DNA of 64,000 nucleotides from Ceratothoa steindachneri (lineage: Eukaryota; Arthropoda; Malacostraca; Isopoda; Cymothoidae): the NCBI GenBank assembly GCA_963969495.1, contig OZ018321.1, positions 65,175,035 through 65,239,034 of the forward strand, in the 5' to 3' direction. How positions within the stretch are numbered: position 1 is the stretch's first letter; each line of letters opens with the position of its first letter. The notes beneath the pieces are model-generated. The model saw only the letters and a program-made list of their open reading frames with translations. It had not been told where the DNA came from and ran no database searches. Of the stretch, positions 1 through 9,945 are shown one piece after another. The position numbers were made by a program, and so were the translations under genes.

Positions 1-122
1 ACTAATAACGATTCCCGTTGCCAAAAATGTTTGTTCACGAGCGTAGTTGAGGGCCGTCGCTCAGCCATGTAGCCATACGGTATGGTAGAGCCTCTGCTTC
101 TGATGGAGTCGGTATACTCCTC

Positions 123-627
123 CTAGTTAAGGGAGTCCCAGAAACGAACTACGGTGAAAATTACCAGTATTTCTTCGGGGTTACGGGTCTTGAAATAGGA
201 TGCCTGAATGTTTTCGCGGAGGTTCCTCTGCACCTGTATCAAGTTGATGGCGGAGGATGAGTATCTATCGACGATGAGTGCGAGTGGAGCGACAGTGGAT
301 GAAGGCGACCTCACAGGCAAACTAGGGGTGTCCAGCATAAGAGACGGCGCCCTTGGTGAGTACGAAGGTGGAGCCCTAGGAAACTCCAGGGGTTGGGCAA
401 TCAGGGCAGAGGCACCCCTATACTGGGCCGGCGCGTCCACGCGGCGGGAGACATAGACATGAGAAATAATAAGATTAGTGGAATTACGAACCTCTCCTCT
501 GTGCAAGTGGTATCGGTGGGAGGTAGCTTCACTAATGTAACTTGGTGGGATGTCGCTGTCGCTCTTGGTGACGATATGTGAAGATGCGCTGTGGAGAATT
601 TTTGGCTTGGTGAAAGAGCTTACGTGA
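123..627 (-). other. Unidentified open frame fused to a retrotransposon fragment
   Basis: A reading frame of roughly 165 codons stays open on the minus strand from about 627 down to a stop at 123, and is fused in frame upstream to an I-type RT fragment at about 627-791. The protein is rich in Ser, Pro and Ala, with a central proline-rich stretch (PRAPPSYSPRAPS), and has no catalytic motif, signal peptide or membrane segment that I can recognise. The plus strand has shorter open frames over the same bases. It could be part of another retroelement Gag, or host DNA open by chance. I do not know what it is. Confidence 0.3.
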
Positions 628-1725
628 TGTTCAGGGCAAAGAGTGTGATACTGAGGACACTTCCCTGCAGGAGACCCTCTTCCTACTCCATTGGGGCAGA
701 GAGGGCGCTCCCCCCCGACCCTTACGCGGAATCGACGATCTCGCAAAAACTTCCAATATGAAGAATGAGAGACGTCCCCTCCTTCCCCCATCGTGTGGAG
801 AATCTCTCTGATACCGTATCACTATGCGGTATCGTAGGCTTTCTCTATATCGAAAACCACCGTGGCGTCGTGCTGTCTACTATGGAAGGCCTTGCAAACG
901 GCATTTTTCAGTGGGAGCAGAGCATCTGACGTGTAGTGGAACTTGCGGAAGCCAAACTGTACATAAAAAAGATGGCCCCCCCTCCCTGTAAAGATAGAAG
1001 GCTAATCTAAAATTCCCAATTTTTTCAGCAACCTGCATACGCAGGAAGGTAGAGAGATTAGGCGTAAATCGGTTGGGCTTGAGTGATATCTGGCAGGTTT
1101 GCAAAAAGCGAGCACAGTAGCGATTCTCCAGGCATCTGGGAGTATACTCACACCCGGGTCCTGTTGAACAAATCTTACAGAAAGCCATACCTCGTTCGTC
1201 CAGGTGTCAAAGTATGGCGTGCGGTACATCGTATCGACCAGAAGCGGTGTCCGCGCACGAAAGGAGAGCAGAACGCAACAAAATCAGAGTAAGCCTGACG
1301 TTGATTGTTCTCTACTGCTCGAGGGAAAGTCAAGTCGGTGGCCTTACGAGACATCACGATGCACATTGAATGCTGCCGGAGCAGCATCCCGGCTAGAGCT
1401 TTCGGCGAAAGCGATTATAAACTTTCCACCACGGACGCAGGGTCCAAGATTGCGTTGCCATTATCCTGGATAACAGGAGGGGTGTTCTGCAAGAACTTGT
1501 CCCAAATCTTTTTGACTTGCTTTTGTACCTCTACTAGAAGGATAATCCAATTAAGTATAGACACGTATGCCTGCCAAAAAGAGCGGCGGGCGTGCTTTGA
1601 AATATACCGGAATCTATTCCTAGCCCCAGGAAATTCACCTACAGTGAACTCGTTCGGGCAGCGCTTATAGCGCATGTAGGCATAACGCTTCTATTTGAGG
1701 GATATCTCACACTCAGCTGACCATT
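628..1725 (-). pseudogene. I-type LINE ORF2 fragment (reverse transcriptase, N-terminal half), copy A
   Basis: Minus-strand fragments match the RT of the family seen more fully at 10240-13769. The order runs from the linker before RT (KRYAYMRYK-like, near 1680) through the region before motif 1, the ILPDAW segment near 1140 and the SLPSCVCRLLKKL segment near 1030. Frameshifts and stops break it at least every 100 codons. It is truncated at its 3' end, where unidentified sequence starts at 627. At its 5' end it is joined near 1728 straight to ORF1 zinc-knuckle sequence, so the whole endonuclease and the end of ORF1 have been deleted. Confidence 0.8.
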
Positions 1726-1727
1726 AC

Positions 1728-2935
1728 CACTTTGGACGTCCACAGGAGCGATTAATAAGGCCAAAGTGGTAACAGCAATAGCACTTCCGCGGCATTGGCA
1801 CGAATGCCTTGACCCCATACTGATACCAACTGGCACGCACCAACTCAGGGAGATCGTCACAGTGGAACCTGACGAATAATTTAAGGGGCAGAGAATCGAG
1901 TTCCTTTCCCTGATTTTCCATCATACGCTATGGAGTAGTCGACGAGTTCCCTCGCATAAACTACTCCTTTCACGAAGTTTATGCTAGAGTGTGGCGTCAC
2001 ACTTACAGGCGTACCATCATGTATCCGATGGGTACTAATCATGGTCGCATCGGAGGGATCAGACTCATTCGCAAAAAGGCTGCCTTCCAAGAAACGGGTC
2101 ACCTTCAGCTCTCTAACAATCACACTAGCTTGAGCTCTCCTTTGATGGATCATGTTTCCCCTAACCAACATCCTGCTATTGGTGAAGCGAATAACGAGGA
2201 AACGCTTGAAACCAGCAGGCTCAAAAACAGTAGGTAGCCTCTGAATGAGGGGCCCCGACGTAATCGAGGGGATAAAGGGACCGGATGTGCGAATCTTGGC
2301 TTAGTCGCTTGCTCATCCGTTTCCGCAGCCTCCGCGGATGGAGAGGAACCCCGAGTCTTTTTATTATTTTTGTTCTTTTTCTGTTTTTAGAGAGGAGGGC
2401 GGAAAATGAACCCGTTTCTCACCTCCGGGGTAGGAATTCCTGGCGAGATGGACTGGCCTTAGCCAGGTCCTTTTCAGAAATTGAGAAGGTCTGGGCAGTC
2501 GTAGGAGTTTGGGTCGGACGAGATCCCTCACCTCCTTGTACCATCTTGGAAACCCTAGCCGTTTGGGTTCGGTGCTTGGCGCCGAGCCCGGATTCCCCCA
2601 TATGGAAGGCTCTACAGTCTGAGGCTGGTTTGCCTCAAGGACCATGTCTATTTCTGGGGGGCCTCCATTTGGCCATCCCCCTCAGGATATTGCAGGTCCC
2701 GTTGGCATCATTGTCACTAGTCAGGTGTGGGGAGGCACAGGCCTTGACCCCGGGGTTTTGCGCTATCGAGCTGATTCACTGGGGAGCGGTCGGCTATGTG
2801 CTGCCTGCTGGCTTTCTTGGCAGTCCCATTGGAAAGAAAAAGAGGAACTGCCGCTGAAAACAGGGAGGTGCCCGAATGCCTCTCCAGAGAAGGGGGTAAG
2901 GGGGAGTCCCCTATACCCTTAGGCGTAGGAGAATG
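1728..2935 (-). pseudogene. I-type LINE ORF1 (Gag-like) fragment, copy A
   Basis: Decayed ORF1 on the minus strand. The first zinc knuckle is recognisable near 1750-1800 (CYCCYHFG then NRSC). Upstream lies the conserved Gag-core sequence (residues like MIHQRRAQASVIVRELKVTRFLEGSLFAN, here cited only as landmarks near 2040-2150: MIHQRRA and KVTRFLEGSL). Farther 5', to about 2935, is the Ser/Pro-rich N-terminal half. It is collinear with 17560-19700 and 42240-44300. Zinc knuckles 2 and 3 and the C-terminus are missing because of the deletion at 1728. The fragment stops near 2935 where a different retroelement begins. Confidence 0.75.
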
Positions 2936-3062
2936 GCCGCAAATAGGTTCCCTATGGACTCATGGGAAGACGAGGTGTGGGCCGTTAGGGAAATCTTTGA
3001 TTTTGCCCCCCCTCTTGTCCCCTTCTGGTTCTCCTGGGGTTGGGGCAGACCTCCCCGTCACC

Positions 3063-3545
3063 ATGGGGTCTGGTGTGGGCATAAATGAGTAGGTCGGTTT
3101 CTGTTTGGATGATCTCCCTGAATTTGGGCCCGAAATGCATCCCGATGAGGATCTTCGGGACCTGGAGGATTTTGAGCTCAACTCACAGGAGCGCCTCCTC
3201 GCGGCTGACCCGGGTTTGGACGCCACTGTCGACGCCATAAACATGGTGGTGCCTTTTGACGATCATACTAAGGAGCTAATAGACAATGACCCCCAACTGC
3301 GCGACGTAATCAACTTGGTCGAAAACGTCCCGGTCCCGGTGCCGGTGCCGAACGACCCCTCTGCTTCGTCGGATGAGGAGGCCCCTGTTCAGGATGCGCC
3401 CCCGGCAGCCAGGGTTGAGTGGAGTGCGGACCAGGGCAAAGGCGACGAGAACGAGGCCGATGACGACAACAACGAGGGTGAGGCTAAGAGCGTGTTTGAC
3501 CCGATGGCGCAGGTCACATTTTTGACTTCCTCCCCAGCAACGTCT
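3063..3545 (+). pseudogene. Acidic Gag-like ORF of the RT-RNase H element
   Basis: An ATG at 3063 in strong Kozak context (GTCACCATGG) opens a frame that meets TAG at 3090-3092 and then continues in the same frame from about 3093, so one nonsense codon separates a plausible start from the body. The body begins DDLPEFGPEMHPDEDLRD, is strongly acidic, has a VPVPVPVP run near residue 78 and a Glu/Asp/Asn-rich stretch after it. Near 3530-3550 the coding potential shifts by one frame into RT, where the same bases give FLPSNVCHH. No zinc knuckle or other known capsid motif is visible. Role as structural protein is inferred from its position only. Confidence 0.45.
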
Positions 3546-4839
3546 GCCACCACGTGCCCCTTCCCTCCAATATGGCGAAAGCTGCGGGTGGGAAAAGGGT
3601 TCGTGTGTTCCTTGGAACTTATCGTCACTTCGCCCCCAGCAGTAAGCTTATGCTCCCGGTGCTGCAGACTCTTCTGCGCGCTGGCGTTGTTGAACGCTCG
3701 AAGCGGATCAGGTGTGCCCATCAGGTATTCCTTGTCCCCCAAAATGAGTGCAAGGATCGCCTCATTTACGACATGGCCCCTTTGGGCGTGTTGGGTCTTT
3801 ATACCCCTCCTCCTTTCCAGCTTTCCTCCCTTGAAAGGTCTTGCGTGATGCAGGAGAGGCCACGTGGGCTATAAAAATCGATTTACAACATGGTTTAGCT
3901 ATATCAAACTTCACCCAAATGCCCGGCCTTGGTTCGGCGTGCTCTGTGGTTTCGAGCGCTTTCGTTTAAAGCGCTTGCACATGGGGTTCGCGGGATCTCC
4001 TTACATCTTGCAAGCTTGCATGGCGCTGATTTTTGCCGAATTCGCGCGGCAGGCGGGTACTACAGTGTACACTTACACCGATGATATCCTGGGCCTAGGC
4101 TGTTCCTCCACACTCCTTAGATTTATCGAACGTGTCTGCGACTCCTTCATTAAAATTAACGAAAAAAAATCGGTGCTTACGCCCACGTGCCACCTCGTGT
4201 ATCTGGGCGTGTGTTGATATTAACTTACGCTCCAGCCTCACCCGCTTCACCTCGAGGATGAGAAGGAAAACCTGCACGGCCCTTGAATGGGCCCCTCATG
4301 TTCCTTCTACTTTCCCTTTTTGTGCCAGGCTCGGTGGCCTCTTGAATTTCGTGGGCATGGCCATTGGCCTTCCGCGCTTTTGGGCCCAGTTGTCCTACGC
4401 ACGTTCCTCCCGGGTCGCCCTTCTGGCGGTCCTCCTTCCTTCAGGTTGGGTCCCCTTGGCCGGAGCACGAGTTGGGTGGGCCCCTCCCTCGCTCCCTGTC
4501 GCTTTTAGTGACGCCACACCAGAAATGTTGGGGTGGGTATTCGACCAGAGGGGGGCATCTTTGTTATTATCGGCCCCTACCCATGCAGTCAAGGCCGAGT
4601 TCGCGGCCCTTCTTATTCTATATTTGTGTCGCTCTAATTCTCATTTGTTGTCAGACTCTATCGCTAGTGTTATCCTGCTCAATAAAGGAGCTTTATTATC
4701 CTCTTTATTACCATTTGTAAATTCAGTCATTCTTGTTATGTGTCACTTTCTCTTTGTTACTCATAGGCCGTCGGTCACGTGGGTGCCTTCCGAGGCGATC
4801 CTCACTGATTCTCCGTCACGTGGATTAAGCGCTAGTTAG
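3545..4839 (+). pseudogene. Reverse transcriptase-RNase H polymerase of the unclassified element
   Basis: Three overlapping frames together cover one polymerase. Seen in order: FLVPQNECKDRLIYDM (3730-3775; RT motifs 1-2), AIKIDLQHG (3870-3893; motif A with its Asp), LHMGFAGSPYILQ (3975-4013; motif B), YTYTDDILGLG (4070-4102; motif C, YTDD), KINEKKSV and YLGV (4152-4208; motifs D and E). RNase H follows with all four acidic positions: FSDAT (4505), KAEFAAL (4590), LLSDSIASV (4650), and TDSPSRG (4805). Frameshifts near 3890 and 4200 break it. The order RT-RNH with a C-terminal stop at 4839 is compatible with DIRS/Pat or hepadnavirus-like polymerases; the motif B wording differs from the PFGL of most LTR elements. 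Family assignment is open; that it is RT-RNH is firm. Confidence 0.75.
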
Positions 4840-4856
4840 CGTATGCGATTTTGCCG

Positions 4857-4933
4857 TGACGTCATTCATGACGTCACGATAAATCCATGAAGTTCCTGGC
4901 TGGCACTGACGTCACGTGCTCGGAGTATAAAAG
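4857..4933 (+). promoter_or_regulatory. Triple CRE plus E-box plus TATA box
   Basis: Three perfect palindromic TGACGTCA octamers (CRE/ATF sites) lie at 4857-4864, 4869-4876 and 4907-4914. The third overlaps an E-box CACGTG at 4913-4918, and a TATA box TATAAAAG follows at 4926-4933. The first two start 12 bp apart. The block begins 18 bp after the RNase H stop, so it lies at the 3' end of the element, where an LTR or terminal repeat promoter would be. Factor binding is inferred from consensus matches. The downstream LINE is 5'-truncated at about 4950, so any transcript start would fall at the junction. Confidence 0.65.
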
Positions 4934-4949
4934 CGAGGACTCGTGGCAA

Positions 4950-6110
4950 CTGCCGCCTACGGGAGTTCCTGGAAGAGAGGGACTGGTTCCTCCCCCATCA
5001 ATACGGGTTCAGGAGAGGCAGGTCCGCTCAGGCAGCCGTGACCATCGTACACGACAGAATACAGAAGAAACGAAAGATACACCAAAAGACTCTCCGTCAG
5101 CAAGGACATGAAGAAAGCCTTTGACAAGTTGTGGCACGGGGGACTCCGTTGGAAACTCGCCAACAACACGGAGTTACCTCTCTGCACCAGAAGGCTCCTC
5201 TCACACTACCTCACTGGACGGCGCTGCCACATCAGATACAACACCCTTTCAAGACCCTTCACACCACGCTCAGGCGTTCCCCAAGGAAGCGTTCTGGCAC
5301 CCACACTCTACATTATGTTCACAAATGACACCCCACGCTTACCAGAAAACTGCGTTCACACATACATAGTGGCCTACGCCGACGACGAGACCATTCTCGT
5401 CAGTGGCCGGGCCCCCGAAGAAATCGCGCTCCACGCACAAAGAATACTTGACGTGAAGACAGACTACGAGGACAAATGGCTGATTGCCACGAATCCTCAG
5501 AAGACACAGATGACACTCTACGGCGCTAGAGATCACTTCATGCACAACCTACAAATCTACTCACACACACCAGACATGATCCACCAAAACCCAACAAGGC
5601 TCGCATAAACACAGTGCACTAAAATCCTGGGGGTAACATTCGACAAATCCCTCAGGTTCAACTTACACCAGAACATAATACAAGCAAGAGACTCACGTAC
5701 AAAGCATCGCTGGGTAGGTTCTACCCAGCGAGTAAAAAACTAAAACTACACTTATACAAAGCACTCGTGCATCCCATTCTCACGTACGCCCCACTGTCAC
5801 TCGTAGCTTCGAGCTACACCTGGAAGCGAAAGGCTCAGCGCATTCAGAACTCTGCTCTGAAGCGCGCTTGCCGTTCGCCGCTGTACTTGAGAATGGACGC
5901 ACTACACAACGAGAACAACAAACTAACTCCTCTCAACACTTACGCTCACACCAGACTTACAAAACAACTCGGGAAAACTCACCACAGACCCACTTTACAC
6001 CTCGCTACACGTAAGAAGGTACGCGATGGCGCCGCGATATCCCGCGCCCCACGAACACCTGCCGCCCGTACCATTCTTCGCATAAAACCAATAAGGCATC
6101 GTGAATAACG
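4950..6110 (+). pseudogene. Jockey-like LINE copy 1: reverse transcriptase, 5'-truncated
   Basis: Starts inside RT at the segment equivalent to GFRRGRSTQAAVT of copy 2 (7430). Visible motifs: KKAFDKLWHGGLRW (5111; motif A, first Asp of the motif in another frame), SGVPQGSVLAPTLY (5269; motif B), YADDETILVS (5374; motif C), and the C-terminal RKAQRIQNSALKRACR near 5826. Stop codons and one-base shifts (near 5050, 5606, 5700) break it. It ends at about 6108 after the RTPAART segment. The start is an old 5' truncation that abuts the promoter block at 4857-4933. The first half overlaps copy 2 with high identity, so the two are the same subfamily. Confidence 0.85.
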
Positions 6111-6355
6111 CGTTTCCGTATGGACTGTCAGCCTCCCCCCCCTGACTTGCCCCCAACCCTCGCCCAGTCAATTACCACATAACCTACACCCTCATAACAA
6201 CACCTCGCTTCGGTGTATAGCCACCGACCTATCTACTCTCGCTGTCCCTTTCTTAATTATTTTTCGCAACGCTCCTCTCTCACTACCTGACTACCGTGTT
6301 ACAGCAGTCCCTCTCTGTTCTTTCTATACACAAATCGATCGATCGATCTCGGCCA
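6109..6355 (+). mobile_element. Jockey-like copy 1 3' UTR (incomplete)
   Basis: Matches the 3' UTR of copy 2 at 8495-8715 nearly base for base, including the CCTCGCTTCGGTGTATAGCC segment, with an extra 40-bp stretch around 6275-6310 and a small ATCGATCGATCGATC run at 6337-6350. It stops at TCTCGGCC, where copy 2 endonuclease sequence begins; the last ~55 bp and the polyadenylation signal found in copy 2 are missing. Confidence 0.7.
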
Positions 6356-8490
6356 CACGATTCTACACTCACATAGCACCCGGTTCCCACGTACTATCTG
6401 ACCACATACCGATATGCCTTCTCATATCCACATCACCTCTATACGATTACAAAAACACAAACTGGGCTGAATTTAGGAGCCACATATCCACAAACACACC
6501 ACATAACTTCCACAGGAAGAACACCAATCCAGGACAAATAGACCACCACTGGTGTTCACTCTTAGAAACCATCACCACCGCACGTAATCTACACTCACCA
6601 CACAAAAACTACACCTGCTTAAAACACTTTACATTCTCAATACACACACAGAGACTTATCACACAGTACAACAACCACTACACCAGAGGCCCACGACAAC
6701 ACAACATCAACCAACTACGTGCCGGCATCCTTCAATGCGTGCAGCTAGATAGGGACCGGCAGTGGCGTGAGGTCGTCCGCATCGCGGATGACACCCGTTG
6801 CATGGACCCTTCCTTCTTCTGGCGGCACGTGAAAAGGATGCTGGGAACGGAACCATCCAAACCAATTACACTTAAAATAAACAACCACACACTCACAGAC
6901 ACTAATGACATCCTCGACGCATTCAGGTCCCATTGGGACACAGTACACACGCACAACCCATTAAAACCACACGCGCAGGAGCACTTCCAGGAAGTCCAGG
7001 AGTGGTGTCGGGCTCACGCTCACGAGCTAAGGCCTGGCCCCCTGATACGAATGGAGGTGCTCGATTACACGTCCACACTTACCACTCCAATCACCGTCGA
7101 GAAAAAAAAAAAAACTACATAAAAACGACAGCAAAACGAGCCCCCGGCCACTCCGGTCTACCTGCCACACTCATACACAACCTCCCGGCAGACATATACC
7201 CTACACTTACACATCTATTCAATGCCTCACTAGCCTCAGGCCACTTTCCCAAAATATTCAAAGTCTCTCACAACCTATTCCTACACAAACAACACAAAGA
7301 CCCAAAACACCCAAACAACTACAGGCCTATTGCTCTACTAGAGCATCTAGGCAAAATACTTGAACGCATGGTCAAATGCCACCTACGGGAGTTCCTGGAG
7401 GAGAGGGACTGGTTCTCCCCCCATCAATACGGGTTCAGGAGAGGCAGGTCCACTCAGGCGGCCGTGACCGTCGTTCACGACAGAATACAAAAGAAACGAC
7501 AAATACACCAAAAGACTCTCTCCGTCAGCAAGGAAGTGGATAAGGCCTTTGACAAGGTGTGGCACGAGAGACTCCGTTGGAAACTCACCAGAAGGCTCCT
7601 CTCGCACTACCTCACGGAATGGAGCTGCCACATTAGATACAACAACACCTTATCACGACCCTTCACACCACGCTCAGGCGTTCCCCAAAAGAAGCGTTCT
7701 GGCACCCACACTCTACATTATGTTTACAAATGACACCCCACGCCCACCATAAAACTGTGTTCACACATACATAGTAGCCTACGCTGACGACGAGACCATT
7801 TTCGTCAGCGGCTGGGCCCCTGAAGAAATCGCGCTCCACGCACAAAAAAATACTAGACGAGAAGACAGATTACGAGGATAAATGGCTGATTGCCACGAAT
7901 CCTCAGAAGACAGATGACACTCTACGGCGCTAGAGATCACTCCATGCATAACCTACAAATCTACTCACACACACCAGACATGATCCACCAAAACCCAACA
8001 AGGCTCGCATACACACAGTGCACCAAAATTCTGGGGGTAACATTCGACAAATCCCTCAGGTTCAACTTACACCAAAACATAATACAAGCAAGAGCCTCAC
8101 GCACAAACGCATTGCTGGATAGGTTCTACCCAGTGAGTAAAAAACTAAAACTACACTTATACAAAGCACTCGTGCATCCCATTCTCACGTACGCCCCACT
8201 GTAGCTCGTAGCTGCGAGCAACACTTGGAAGCGAAAGGCTCAGCGCATTCAGAACTCTGCTCTGAAGCGCGCTTGCCATTCGCCGCAGGAGTCGAGAATG
8301 GACGCACTACACAACAACAACAAACTTACTCCTCTCAGCACTTACGCTCACACCAGACTTACAAAACAACTCGAAAAACTTACCACAGACCCACCTTACA
8401 CCTCGCCACACGTGAGAAGGTACGCGATGGCGCCGCGATATCCCGCGCCCCACGAACACCTGCCGCCCGTACCGTTCTTCGCATAAACCA
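6356..8490 (+). pseudogene. Jockey-like LINE copy 2: endonuclease C-terminus, linker and reverse transcriptase
   Basis: Begins within the APE-type endonuclease at GSHVLSDHIPI (about 6380; the SDH catalytic motif), continues through the linker (WREVVRIADDTRCMDPSFFW, 6762; DAFRSHWDTV, 6920) into RT: YRPIALLEHLGKILERM (7320), GFRRGRSTQAA (7430), DKAFDKVWHERLRW (7540), PRSGVPQ (7670), then a YADDETIF box in a shifted frame (7775) and the C-terminal RIQNSALKRAC segment (8245). An A-run at 7101-7113, a shift near 7690 and stops near 8200 break it. Upstream endonuclease and any ORF1 are absent. Confidence 0.85.
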
Positions 8491-8775
8491 ATAGGCATCA
8501 TGAATAACGCGTTTCCGGATGAGCTGTCAGCCTCCCCCTCCTGACTTGCCCCCAACCCTCGCCCAGTCAATACCACATAACCTACACCCTCACAACAACA
8601 CCTCGCTTCGGTGTATAGCCACCGACCTATCTACTCTTACTGTCCTTTTCTTAATTATTTTCCGCAACGTCCCTCTCTGTTCTTTCTATACACAAAAGTC
8701 AAGTCTCGGCCGACACTCGTGCTTCGCCTGCCTCTGGTAACATTCAAAAATAAATGTTTTCTGTTTTAATTTGTG
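8491..8775 (+). mobile_element. Jockey-like copy 2 3' UTR with polyadenylation signal
   Basis: Shares the UTR of copy 1 and extends beyond it to an AATAAA at 8749-8754. No long poly(A) follows, so the exact 3' end is uncertain. Confidence 0.65.
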
Positions 8776-8844
8776 AGTGGCTTCACTTTATAGTAATTAG
8801 TTCATAGCCGTCAATATTTTCATTTATGTACTTGTAAATAAAGG

Positions 8845-9177
8845 CGCAGTGGCGCAAGCACAGGTGGGGGGGAACTCCATTTTTCTGTGGAGCTGCCCGA
8901 GGGCGGCTTCGTAGGCGAGGTCCCTCGTTTGGAGGACCCACTCTCTCTGAGCCATCCAGCCCACCAATGGGTGTGGACGAAGGAGCCGAAGCTCCTTTAG
9001 TGCTGTCCTCCTTTCTGGTAGCAGCTTTAGGAACTCCGGAAGATCGTCTCACGAGCAGCTTCAGGGGTATTGTCTCCTGTGACTCAAGCGATTCAGTAGA
9101 GGATCGCGGCCGTTTCGCCTTACGGGAAAGCGTCTCGCTTAGGGAATGGAGGGGAACCCCCTCCACCTTATCCAACT
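8845..9177 (-). pseudogene. Chimeric I-type ORF1 fragment
   Basis: 8845-8900 matches the N-terminal region of ORF1 (compare 19660-19715) and 8905-9177 matches its C-terminal region (compare 17690-17960). The two parts join at a shared GCGGCT, so an internal deletion or recombination between short homologies is likely. The C-terminal part still shows the Ser/Arg-rich segment KRPRSSTESLESQE on the minus strand near 9100. Confidence 0.6.
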
Positions 9178-9432
9178 GTTTTTTTGTTTGTTTTTTTTTG
9201 TTGGTTGCACTTCCTGCGCCGGGGCCTCCCATCGACGCCGGAGCGTGCTTGCTGCCCTTTTCGTTTTTTTGTTTTTGAATGTTATTGTTTATATTTGTTT
9301 TTTTTGTTGTTGTTGCTTTTAATACATACTACTATTTTAATTCAGCCTAGTACTAGGCTGTTGTGAGTACTGCGACGTTTGCCAAAGTAGCAGTCGATAG
9401 ATGGGCCCCTAAAATTAAAAAAAAAATAAAAA
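9178..9432 (+). mobile_element. 5'-truncated I-type LINE 3' end, inverted relative to its neighbours
   Basis: This is the reverse complement of the family 3' tail found at 38580-38880, here on the plus strand: the segment with GCCGGAGCGTGCTTGC, the CA-rich region (as T-rich here), a perfect 18-bp palindrome CAGCCTAGTACTAGGCTG at 9343-9360 and an A-rich tail at 9411-9432. Only about 250 bp were inserted. It interrupts minus-strand ORF1 sequence. Confidence 0.7.
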
Positions 9433-9945
9433 CGTCACACTCATAGACGAACCAAAAGCTGCCCTATCAGAAAAGGGTCACCTTTAGCTCTCTACCGATC
9501 ACATTAGTTGGATCTTATCTCTGATGAATCACATTGCATTTAGCCAACATGCTGCCATCGGTAGAGCGAATAACAACAAAGCGTTTAACGCTAGCCGGCT
9601 TAAAAACGCCAGGTAGTCTCTGAATGAGGGGCCTCGACGTAATCAAGGGGCCGCTCTGCGCATTTCTGATCAATGGCAACAGAGGTCCCGATTTGGCTCG
9701 GTCGCTTATCAAAACGGCAGCAGACTCGTATATTCACGCGACTCCCGCCGAGGGAGAGGAGACCCCGAGTCTATCTCGTCTTTTTCTTGTTCTTTTCCTT
9801 TTTAGGAGAGGAGGGCGGGGGATGAACCCGCTTCGCACCTCCGCCAGCAGGAGCCCCTAGTCCAGATGGGCCGGCCAAAGCAAGATCGTTCTCTGAAATA
9901 AAGAACGACTTGCATATCATTTGAGCAACAACCGGGGGAGGAATT
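9433..9945 (-). pseudogene. I-type LINE ORF1 fragment, 3' part of old copy K
   Basis: Minus-strand Gag-like sequence collinear with 18700-19130: the LPGVFKPASVKRFVVIRSTDG segment near 9550-9612 (landmarks LPGVFKPA and VVIRSTDG) and the Pro-rich segment upstream. Zinc knuckles are absent; the fragment is cut at 9433 by the inverted insertion. Upstream ORF1 sequence resumes at 22456, on the far side of element C/E, so 9433-9945 and 22456-22925 appear to be the two halves of one copy. Confidence 0.65.

Larger units (their letters stand above)
2936..4950 (+). mobile_element. Unclassified RT-RNase H retroelement (DIRS-like or hepadnavirus-like)
   Basis: Sequence unlike any neighbour lies between two LINE remnants. 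Plus-strand order: an acidic Gag-like frame (3063-3545), an RT (about 3545-4217), an RNase H (about 4440-4839), then a dense promoter-like block (4857-4933). No endonuclease, integrase, tyrosine recombinase or protease is visible. Left junction near 2935 is inside I-type ORF1; right junction near 4950 is inside Jockey-like RT. The RT has a YTDD box and the polymerase ends with RNase H. Such an arrangement is known from LTR elements that lost integrase, from truncated DIRS elements (RT-RNH precede the recombinase) and from hepadnavirus-related retroelements reported in insects. I cannot separate these without a phylogeny. Both ends may be truncated. Confidence 0.6.

Noticed and set aside
208..581. 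Plus-strand open frames opposite the 123-627 frame
   Set aside because: Shorter, overlapping, no motif, and no better supported than the minus-strand frame.
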